The translations under genes and the position numbers were made by a program. Positions 1-6,575 of a stretch of 64,000 nucleotides of DNA are shown here, piece by piece. This stretch comes from Paraburkholderia sp. BL21I4N1 (GTDB taxonomy: Bacteria; Pseudomonadota; Gammaproteobacteria; Burkholderiales; Burkholderiaceae), in NCBI RefSeq assembly GCF_002973525.1, contig NZ_PVEN01000009.1, positions 186,001-250,000 of the forward strand, in the 5' to 3' direction. The notes under the pieces were generated by a model, which saw nothing but the letters and a program-made list of their open reading frames with translations, searched no databases and was not told the DNA's origin. The first letter of the stretch is position 1. The number at the start of each line of letters is the position of its first letter.

Positions 1-1
1 G

Positions 2-121
2 TCGCTGAGTCTGCTGGCCGCCGCGTGTCTCGTGCAGTACGCGGGGCTGGTCGCGGAACGCTGGTTTTTCTTCGCCGAGGCGAAGCATCCGCAGAATCTG
101 TATTACGCGCGGGTGGGGTGA
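2..121 (+). CDS. DmsC-like anchor subunit, C-terminal end (partial)
   Basis: The frame open from the left edge encodes 39 residues ending in QYAGLVAERWFFF, AEAKHPQNLYY and a stop. This Gln-Tyr-Ala-Gly-Leu...Glu-Arg-Trp-Phe-Phe-Phe ending is typical of the last membrane helix and tail of the DmsC family, the quinol-oxidising membrane anchor of DMSO-reductase-like molybdoenzymes. Only the tail is present, so length and start cannot be judged. The catalytic and iron-sulfur subunits would be expected to the left of the window. The gene ends 46 bases before the convergent XRE-cupin gene, and no clear terminator hairpin is visible in that gap. Confidence 0.7.
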   Translation, partial: SLSLLAAACLVQYAGLVAERWFFFAEAKHPQNLYYARVG

Positions 122-167
122 GCAAGGTCAGCGGGCACGCAGACTCGCCGTCACGCGGCGCGTTAGT

Positions 168-899
168 TTACTTCCCCGCGCGCGTTGGGCGGCGGCGTGG
201 CGTGGCCACTTTTTTCGCGGCGGTAGATTCCGAAGCGCCCGCCGCGCCGGTCACGTTCGCCTTCTTGCCCGCTGCCTTACTTTTTCTCTTCGCCGCCTCG
301 ACCGGTTTCGTATTATTGGCCAGCGACACGAATACCGAATGGTCGTCGTCGAACAACTGAAGCGTGCCGACCGAAATCAACTCCGCGACCCCGTCGCCGA
401 GGTTGGTCACGCGATGCTGCTGCTGTGCGTCGAAATGCAGCGAGTCGCCTGAAGCCAGCAGATATTCCTTCTTGCCGACCGCGTAGCTCACCTGCCCCGA
501 GAGCACATAAACGAATTCGTCGCCGCCATGCGCGACCCATTCGGAGCGGTATCCCTCCAGCAACTGCACCTTGACCGCGTTCAGCAGGCTGCCATTGAAG
601 GTGGTGGAGAGTCGTTCGTAGCGCTGCTGGGTGTCGTCGAGCGAATAGGACTCGCGGGCGCCCTGGTGCGAATCCGGCTGCTCCTGACGCGGTTGATCGA
701 CCAGCACCCCGAGCGGCACGTTCAGCGCCTTCGCGACATTGACGAGCGACGAAATCGAAATTCCCGTCAGATTGCGCTCGACCTGCGACATGAAGCCGAT
801 CGACAGGTTCGCTGCCGACGCCACTTCCAGAAGCGTCAATTTCGCTTCCCGGCGCAAGCGGCGAATGCGCTGGCCGATGTGCATGATGTCGGAATCCAT
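168..899 (-). CDS. XRE-family transcriptional regulator with C-terminal cupin domain
   Basis: This 243-residue protein has an N-terminal XRE helix-turn-helix (about residues 8-65: IGQRIRRLRREAKLTLLEVA, then SQVERNLTGISISSLVNVAKAL). A C-terminal cupin_2 barrel follows (about 115-185, with GGDEFVYVLSG and the GDSLHFDAQQQHRV motif that usually lines a ligand pocket). The tail after about residue 200 is Lys/Ala/Arg-rich. Proteins of this layout (PuuR/SutR type) sense a small molecule in the cupin and usually act on their own and neighbouring genes. It is divergent from the aminopeptidase gene, and an inverted repeat that could be its operator lies in the shared upstream region. The ligand cannot be deduced. 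Confidence 0.9.
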   Translation of the reverse strand: MDSDIMHIGQRIRRLRREAKLTLLEVASAANLSIGFMSQVERNLTGISISSLVNVAKALNVPLGVLVDQPRQEQPDSHQGARESYSLDDTQQRYERLSTTFNGSLLNAVKVQLLEGYRSEWVAHGGDEFVYVLSGQVSYAVGKKEYLLASGDSLHFDAQQQHRVTNLGDGVAELISVGTLQLFDDDHSVFVSLANNTKPVEAAKRKSKAAGKKANVTGAAGASESTAAKKVATPRRRPTRAGK

Positions 900-1214
900 G
901 AAGCTCCTTCAAAGCGGCGATAGACAAAGCATGCGGACAATGTCGCGGCGTTGCCGGCGTTTCACTTTCCGAGAAATCGCACGAAGCGCAGCCGTCCGGT
1001 CGAATGCAGGCCGCATTGTAGCGCGCCGAATTCGCGGTTTCGTCCGACGATGCCAGCGGTGTGACGGATTTCAACCGCCTGGCAGACGGGGCGGCGGGGC
1101 AAGTTCACCGCACCGCCACGCCACCACGACGTGACCCCAACGCGTGACGCGGCCGCGATTCCAAGGTGCGCGCGCCTTTCCGCTTCCTTTCGCCCAATCG
1201 CAGGTTCGGTTGTG

Positions 1215-1235
1215 AATTTTAGTAGGAGTAAAATT
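1215..1235. promoter_or_regulatory. Candidate operator: 7-bp inverted repeat
   Basis: AATTTTA (1215-1221) and TAAAATT (1229-1235) are exact inverted repeats separated by 7 bases. They lie just upstream of a promoter-like -35 element in the region shared with the divergent XRE-cupin regulator. Position and symmetry fit a site for that regulator, but binding is inferred. Confidence 0.35.
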
Positions 1236-1240
1236 TAAGC

Positions 1241-1269
1241 TTGACGCAATTTTTAGCTCGCGGTAATTT
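1241..1269 (+). promoter_or_regulatory. Candidate sigma-70 promoter for the aminopeptidase gene
   Basis: TTGACG (1241-1246) is followed after 17 bases by TAATTT (1264-1269). This is a good -35 with a weaker -10. It would start transcription about 50 bases upstream of the ATG at 1328. Confidence 0.4.
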
Positions 1270-1327
1270 TGAAAAGCGGTCCCGGCCGTTGCATGCGCCT
1301 GATCGATAAACAAAACATGGGCATCCG

Positions 1328-3190
1328 ATGATAGATCGACTGAAATACAGCTTCTCCAGCCTCGCGCCCTATGACGCCTGCGTCGCCGATACGCACGCCG
1401 GGCTCTCGCGACTCATGGAGCAGCGCGGCCTCGACGCGCTGCTGGTCCCGTCGCAGGACGAATTCCTCAGCGAGCATGTGCCGCGCCGTAACGACCCGCG
1501 TTACGCGCTGTCCGCGTTCGACGGTTCGACCGGCAACGGTGTGTTTCTGTCGGCCGCGGTTGCGCTCGAACTCGGTTCGCCGCAGTTCCTGCTGTTCGTC
1601 GACGGCCGCTACCATCTGCAGGCGGATCAGCAATGCGACCCGCAACGGGTGCAGGTACAGAAGCTGGCGTTGGGCGTGTCGATATGGAAGGCTATCGCCG
1701 ACTGGCTGAGCGCGCATTCGGCGCACGTCGATGCGGTGGGCTACGACGCATTGCGGATGAGCGTCGCACAACGCGAGGGCATGCTAGAGGCGACCGCGCA
1801 CGCCAATCTCACGTGGACCAGCCTGAGCGGCCGGGAGGTGGACCGTGCGATCGATTTGCCCGGCTGGAACGTGGACCGTCCGATCTTCGAGTTGCCGCAG
1901 GCGATGACCGGATCCAGCATCGCGCAAAACATCGCGACGCTGAATCAGCGGGTTCACTCGCGGTTAGCTGAAGCGCGGCCCGATGAGGCGCAGTCCACTA
2001 CCTGCTTTTTGACCTGCGTGGCGGACGACATCAGCTATCTGCTGAACAGCCGCGGCTATCACCTGCCCAACGCATCGTCGCAGCTGGGTTTTCTGTTCGT
2101 GATCGGCGAGCAAGTGGTGCTGTTTTTGCCGGACGGATGCGATCAATGTCCGGTGGAGCTGCGCACGTATCCGTTGCTGCGCGTGGTTCGTCGCGATCGG
2201 GACGAACTGGCCCGGGTGCTGGGCGAGTTCGAGGTTCGGCATGTGTGCTACAGCGCCGACGCGGTCAACTGCGCGCTGCCCGACGCGGTGCGGCGTATCT
2301 GGCCGGCGGCCGCGCATACGCATTTCAGCCCGGTCGAAGCGATGCGCGTCGGCAAGACACCCGAAGTGCTGGCGCAGTTCCGCGACGCGTTCGCGCGCAG
2401 TTCGGCGGCGATCGCTGAGACCATGCGCTGGACCAAGTCGGGGGATGGACAACGCCGCTCCGAATACGACCTGGCGCGCACGATCAACGACGCTTACGGC
2501 GCGCGTGGCGCCGTCGGGCTGTCGTTCACGTCGATCGCGGCGAACGGCGCGAACAGCGCGTCGGCGCATTACTCGGCGGCGAGTCCGGACGTCGATTTGC
2601 AGGAAGGCGAGTTGGTGCTGCTGGATAGCGGCGCCTATTACGACAGCGGCTTCGCGACCGACTGCACGCGCGTCGTATTGCGCAAAACCGATCCGTCGAC
2701 CCGGGCACGACCGTGGCAGAAAGAGATATACACGGTCGCGCTGAAGGCGTGCATCAAAGGTCTGGTCACGCAATTTTCCGCTGACACGACCGGCGCGGAA
2801 GTCGACGCCGCCGTACGCGCGGTCTGTCAGCAGTACGGCTACGATTTCGGGCACGGCACCGGACACGGCGTCGGCATTCACGTTCACGAAGGCGGTGTGC
2901 GTTTCGCGCCGGGGGCCGGGTATGGGCTCGTGCCAGGCGCGGTGATTTCGGTCGAGCCGGGTATCTATCTGCCGGGCAAGGGCGGCGTGCGGATCGAGAA
3001 CATCGTCATCATTCATCCGAGCGCGACGCAAGCCGGCAAGATGGAGTTCGAGAATATCGTTGCGGTCGGTTACGACTGGGATCTGATCGACCTCGATCTG
3101 CTCGACGACAGCGAGCGGACTTACCTGCGTGACTATGAGCGGCTGTGTGCCGAGCGCGGCACGAGCGTGACGGCGTGTCCGTTGCTGTAG
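1328..3190 (+). CDS. Xaa-Pro aminopeptidase (M24B family, long form)
   Basis: This 620-residue cytosolic metallopeptidase should remove an N-terminal residue that precedes proline. Its length matches the three-domain aminopeptidase P form: creatinase-like N-terminal domain (about 25-160), second creatinase-like domain (about 190-330), and catalytic pita-bread domain (about 345-560). The metal-ligand regions are intact: LLDSGAYYDSGFATDCTR (two Asp ligands), HGTGHGVGIHVHEG (His), SVEPGIY and GGVRIEN (Glu ligands). No strong Shine-Dalgarno precedes the ATG, and a slightly later start is possible because homologies begin near residue 25. It is divergent from the XRE-cupin regulator. The gene ends 10 bases from the convergent membrane-protein gene. 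Confidence 0.92.
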   Translation: MIDRLKYSFSSLAPYDACVADTHAGLSRLMEQRGLDALLVPSQDEFLSEHVPRRNDPRYALSAFDGSTGNGVFLSAAVALELGSPQFLLFVDGRYHLQADQQCDPQRVQVQKLALGVSIWKAIADWLSAHSAHVDAVGYDALRMSVAQREGMLEATAHANLTWTSLSGREVDRAIDLPGWNVDRPIFELPQAMTGSSIAQNIATLNQRVHSRLAEARPDEAQSTTCFLTCVADDISYLLNSRGYHLPNASSQLGFLFVIGEQVVLFLPDGCDQCPVELRTYPLLRVVRRDRDELARVLGEFEVRHVCYSADAVNCALPDAVRRIWPAAAHTHFSPVEAMRVGKTPEVLAQFRDAFARSSAAIAETMRWTKSGDGQRRSEYDLARTINDAYGARGAVGLSFTSIAANGANSASAHYSAASPDVDLQEGELVLLDSGAYYDSGFATDCTRVVLRKTDPSTRARPWQKEIYTVALKACIKGLVTQFSADTTGAEVDAAVRAVCQQYGYDFGHGTGHGVGIHVHEGGVRFAPGAGYGLVPGAVISVEPGIYLPGKGGVRIENIVIIHPSATQAGKMEFENIVAVGYDWDLIDLDLLDDSERTYLRDYERLCAERGTSVTACPLL

Positions 3191-3199
3191 GGTCGTCTT

Positions 3200-3775
3200 T
3201 CAGAGGGCCTTGCGTCGCATCCGGCTCACGGATAGCCACAGCGCGGACACCAGAAAATAGATCGCGCCGACCGCCGCGTAAGCCGCCACTCTGGCGATGA
3301 CCGGCGGCATGGCCGCGCGCGCCTGCACGATAAAGAATGCGCCTGCCAGCGCCGATTGCGCGCCGCTCAGTATCATGGCCCACTGCGCGCCGAAGTGTTT
3401 CCAACGGCGCGCGGCCGTGCCGAGTTGAAGCAGTCCGGACAGTATCGCCCAGTCGCCGAACACGCCCAGTACCCAGCTCATGTCGACTCTCAAGGCAACG
3501 ATCACCGCGATCGTCGTCAGGATACTGATGACGACATTGATGGCCTGAATGCGGCCTTCGGCCATTCCGCCGGCGCGCGACATGTCGATGTAATTCGCCA
3601 GCGCGTCCCACGCCGGATAGACGACGAGCAGAGCGGCGACGGCCGCCGGGGAAATCTGTCCGATCGAGAAAGCCAGCCCGACCCAGACAGCGGAAAACGC
3701 TGCCCGCATGAAGTAATACCGCGTGAGCCAGTGTTCCTGGCGGGCACGTTCGGTATCGGTGCGACGATCGTTCAT
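3200..3775 (-). CDS. DUF308/HdeD-like small multipass membrane protein
   Basis: This 191-residue protein has about six hydrophobic helices and charged ends (MNDRRTDTERARQ at the start, SRMRRKAL at the end). The pattern of short paired helices resembles the DUF308/HdeD group of inner-membrane proteins, whose biochemical role is unclear. The ATG at 3775 was chosen because AGGAG lies 6 bases upstream; a longer open frame exists, but its extra Arg/Ser-rich stretch looks non-coding. It follows the periplasmic-protein gene on the same strand after 109 bases and may be co-transcribed with it. Confidence 0.65.
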   Translation of the reverse strand: MNDRRTDTERARQEHWLTRYYFMRAAFSAVWVGLAFSIGQISPAAVAALLVVYPAWDALANYIDMSRAGGMAEGRIQAINVVISILTTIAVIVALRVDMSWVLGVFGDWAILSGLLQLGTAARRWKHFGAQWAMILSGAQSALAGAFFIVQARAAMPPVIARVAAYAAVGAIYFLVSALWLSVSRMRRKAL

Positions 3776-3884
3776 TGCAACTCCTGCTCGATGGCCGACG
3801 ACCGTAGTCGTCGACAGGTTCTGGACGCTTCTACAGCCGACATCGCGAGACGGTCGCCCGCGCGGCGCGAGTCGGCCGCATGAC

Positions 3885-4499
3885 TTACATCGGCGGCGCG
3901 ACGCCGTCCTTTTCGACGACGACGAAGTTACCGTCGTAAGCGCCGTCTTTCCCATGGACCGCCACCACGAACACCTTTTTGCCCGCCGTCAGATCGTCGC
4001 GTGTGGCGGGAATGAGCGTGACGACCGGTGCGTTCGTCGGCACGTTGATGGTGTTGGTGCCGCCTTTGTACGACAGTTTCAGATCGCGACCGCTGGTTGC
4101 TTGCACAACGGTATCGACGTTGGCGTTCGTCATGGACGTGTTGGCGCCGAGATCCCATGCATAGTGACCTTCTCCCGTACCGCGCGCGGCTTCGGGGAAC
4201 ACCAGCACCTCCTTGGCAACCAGCTTGCCGTCCGGTCCGGGCATGGCCGCGGCGCCGACGTAAGAGCCGGGCTTGATGTCCGACAGCTGGACGGCCTTCA
4301 CGGCGTTCAGGTGCGTCGAGTCCTTCACCTGGATCGTGACGGTGTCGCCGCTGCGGCGGTGTACCTGCAAGGTGTTGCCCGAGAAAGACTCAATCGCGCC
4401 GCGGATCCGCTCCGGCTTGTCGGTGGACGATTGAGCGAACGACGTGCCGGCGAGCGTCAGCGCCAGCGTGGAAATAGCGAGTTTCAGGCGAATCGACAT
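3885..4499 (-). CDS. Periplasmic protein with DUF5666-like beta domain
   Basis: This 204-residue protein begins with a clear Sec signal peptide (MSIRLKLAISTLALTLAGTS, cleavage likely after SFA). The mature part opens with RIRGAIESFSGNTLQVH and QVKDSTHLNA, a strand-rich pattern like DUF5666/OB-type domains. A longer low-motif region continues to the end (DGVAPPM). I cannot name a function. It lies directly after the molybdoprotein gene on the same strand (76-base gap), so it may belong to that redox operon, but nothing in the protein shows a redox centre. Confidence 0.7.
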   Translation of the reverse strand: MSIRLKLAISTLALTLAGTSFAQSSTDKPERIRGAIESFSGNTLQVHRRSGDTVTIQVKDSTHLNAVKAVQLSDIKPGSYVGAAAMPGPDGKLVAKEVLVFPEAARGTGEGHYAWDLGANTSMTNANVDTVVQATSGRDLKLSYKGGTNTINVPTNAPVVTLIPATRDDLTAGKKVFVVAVHGKDGAYDGNFVVVEKDGVAPPM

Positions 4500-4575
4500 G
4501 AATGCTCCGTGTGTGCAGTAGCGGTGTAAAGCTTGAGGTTGAAAAGTGGCGGGAGTGAAAGTGGGCGGCGCGGGC

Positions 4576-5367
4576 TCAGGAACCCCCGAACCAGTTGTAG
4601 CCCTGGTTTTCCCAATATCCGCCGGGAAATTCGTTGGTGATCGTGATCGCCACGATGTGTTTCGGGTTCTTGTAGCCCAGCTTGGTTGGCATGCGGAGCT
4701 TCATCGGGAATCCATACTTCGCGGGCAGGATGTTGCCGTCGTAGGTCAACGTAAGCTGGGTCTGCGGATGGAGTGCCGTGGGCATGTCGATGCTGGTCCA
4801 GTAGTTGTCGGCGCAATGCAGGGCGACATATTTCGCCGTCGTGTCCGCTTCGACCCGAGCGAGAAAATCGGCAAAGCGCACACCGCCCCATTTCCCGATG
4901 GCGCTCCAACCTTCAATGCAGATATGCCGGGTGACCTGGTCCCGTTGCGGCAGCGCGCGCAGTTCGGCAAGGGTCCAGCGGGACTTGCCTTTGAGCCGTC
5001 CTTTTAGTTCGAGACGATAGGTCTGAGGATCGACGTCCGGCACCTGATCGATGTCGTAGTACGCGTTGAAGGGAAACGGCCGGGTGATCATCGACTCCGG
5101 GTAGGTCGGCGCGAGTTGGCGCGGGTCGAATAACAGCGCCTGGGCATCGTCATTGAATCTGGAGACTCTGCGTAGCATCGTTTCCACCGACTTGTCGGTC
5201 TTCAGGTCGCAACCTGACAGCAGCATCAAACCGCCGAGCGTGAGGATTCGTTGACCCAGCAAACGCCGCGCGGACGACTGCAGTTCGCCTCTTGCGTCCT
5301 TGACGATGGAGGCCGCGTCGGGGCGATATTCCGGAGTGGGCGTTGAGCCGCGTTTTGGGGTGGGCAT
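4576..5367 (-). CDS. Sulfite-oxidase/MsrP-family molybdopterin oxidoreductase, exported
   Basis: This 263-residue protein has the oxidoreductase molybdopterin domain of the sulfite oxidase/YedY family (about 95-260). The Mo-ligand cysteine sits in RHICIEGWSAIGKWGGV, and other family blocks are YVALHCADNYWTSIDMPTAL and PAKYGFPMKLRMPTKLGYKNPKHI. The N-terminus has an Arg pair (SSARRLLGQRIL) followed by a hydrophobic stretch ending in LLSGC. That could be a Tat signal, a lipobox, or both, so the mature enzyme may be anchored in the periplasm by a lipid. The start ATG lies 2 bases after the stop of the cytochrome b561 gene, which is the obvious electron partner. The substrate is unknown; protein methionine sulfoxide is one possibility. 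Confidence 0.85.
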   Translation of the reverse strand: MPTPKRGSTPTPEYRPDAASIVKDARGELQSSARRLLGQRILTLGGLMLLSGCDLKTDKSVETMLRRVSRFNDDAQALLFDPRQLAPTYPESMITRPFPFNAYYDIDQVPDVDPQTYRLELKGRLKGKSRWTLAELRALPQRDQVTRHICIEGWSAIGKWGGVRFADFLARVEADTTAKYVALHCADNYWTSIDMPTALHPQTQLTLTYDGNILPAKYGFPMKLRMPTKLGYKNPKHIVAITITNEFPGGYWENQGYNWFGGS

Positions 5368-5369
5368 GT

Positions 5370-6032
5370 TCAGCGGCCTCGAATCATCGTCAGCAAGGAA
5401 CGCGGCACGAGAGCGACCATCGCCACGTGCACGATCAGAAATCCGACCAGTCCGCTCATGGCGACAAAATGGACCAGGCGTGCGTTGTCGAAGCCGCCCA
5501 TCAAGGCGCGCAGAAGCGGGAATTGCACGGGTTTCCATACCGTCAGCCCCGACAGAATGACGAGTGCGAGGTCGGCGATCACGGCCAGATAGGCGAGTTT
5601 CTGGACAGCGTTGTATTGGCTCGGGTTGTCGTGCGCCAGCTTGCCTCGCAGGGCGGCAAGCAGGTCCGCGGCAACGGCGCGAGCGGAGACGGGAAGCAGC
5701 TTCCTGCGCAGGCGTCCCGTCGCGATGCCCCGCGCCAGATACGCGAGAAAGTTGACGACAAGTAACCACATGATCGCGAAATGCCAGAGCAGCGCACCCC
5801 CAAGCCAATTGCCCAGCGTGATGGCGGCGGGAAATCTGAGGCTCGAAAAAATGGGCGACGCGTTGTAAATCTGCCAGCCGCTCATGCACATCGCTATCAC
5901 CGAAACGGCATTGAGCCAGTGAAAAATGCGCACGTAAGCAGGATGGTTCGGGGCGGAATTCAAGGTGGTGTCACCGACAAAGACGTAAAGAAGTTCGGTA
6001 TGAGGATCGCACCCGGCGCGCCTTGAGACCAT
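5370..6032 (-). CDS. Cytochrome b561-family membrane subunit
   Basis: Up to 220 residues with four membrane helices. Histidines placed for di-heme b binding occur in RIFHWLNAVSV, LWHFAIMWLLVVNF, NARLVHFVAMSG and LIVHVAMVAL. Such proteins pass electrons from quinol to periplasmic partners, here presumably the adjoining molybdoprotein. The first ATG (6032) gives an unlikely 23-residue leader. A TTG at 5963 preceded by GGTGA starts LNSAPNHPAYVRIFHW, which fits the family better, so the true start is probably near 5963. Confidence 0.8.
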   Translation of the reverse strand: MVSRRAGCDPHTELLYVFVGDTTLNSAPNHPAYVRIFHWLNAVSVIAMCMSGWQIYNASPIFSSLRFPAAITLGNWLGGALLWHFAIMWLLVVNFLAYLARGIATGRLRRKLLPVSARAVAADLLAALRGKLAHDNPSQYNAVQKLAYLAVIADLALVILSGLTVWKPVQFPLLRALMGGFDNARLVHFVAMSGLVGFLIVHVAMVALVPRSLLTMIRGR

Positions 6033-6122
6033 CGGTCAAATGACCGACCCCGGCCTTGGGAGGCCGCGACGCAGTGTTTTTGTCGGTTGCCGGTGGTATG
6101 GGCGGGCGGCGCCCGCCCTCCG

Positions 6123-6575
6123 TTACCGGCCGCGATCCGGGTTGTTCAACCGCTCGATGCGCATGCGTCCCGGTGGCTCGAAATAGGTTCCGAAGCGCAC
6201 GAGCCCCGACTTTCCGAGGTGACAAACCATCGTGAAGCTGACGAGTAGACCCGGGTCCGGTTTGTCGTCGATCTCGATGTCGACGCCGCTCAGCCGCGGC
6301 TCGAACCGCAGTAGTGTGGTTTCCATCTGGTTGCGCAGATCGTGTACGGACGCCGGCAGGTTGCGGTAGACATCCGTGAGATCCGGCAGCCCATAGTCGG
6401 GCACGTGCTTGAGCGCTCCGGCGCGGGTGTTCAGGATGCGGCGAATGTTGGCCTGGACACTCAGGATTTCGAGTGTCCTGTCGTCGTGACGCTCAAGCGG
6501 TTCACCGTCGATCTGGCCGAGCAGCATGTCATAAAGGGAAGGGCCGACCGGCATCGCTTCGTGTTCCTCAGGCAA
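6123..6575 (-). CDS. tssE: T6SS baseplate subunit TssE (gp25-like)
   Basis: This 150-residue protein matches the gp25-like family: QANIRRILNTRAGALKHVPDYGLPD, then VYRNLPASVHDLRNQMETTLLRFEPRL. TssE sits in the T6SS baseplate wedge at the sheath end. The start overlaps the end of tssH by 8 bases; a second ATG (MPVGPSLYD) a few codons in is an alternative. It is the last gene of the left, minus-strand T6SS arm. Nothing in it looks degraded. Confidence 0.92.
   Translation of the reverse strand: MPEEHEAMPVGPSLYDMLLGQIDGEPLERHDDRTLEILSVQANIRRILNTRAGALKHVPDYGLPDLTDVYRNLPASVHDLRNQMETTLLRFEPRLSGVDIEIDDKPDPGLLVSFTMVCHLGKSGLVRFGTYFEPPGRMRIERLNNPDRGR

Larger units (their letters stand above)
900..1327. 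other. Divergent intergenic region between XRE-cupin and aminopeptidase genes
   Basis: These 428 bases hold no credible gene. The half next to the aminopeptidase turns AT-rich (about 1210-1270) and carries an inverted repeat and a promoter-like sequence, listed separately. The half next to the regulator gene is GC-rich, and I see no clear promoter in it. Confidence 0.6.
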
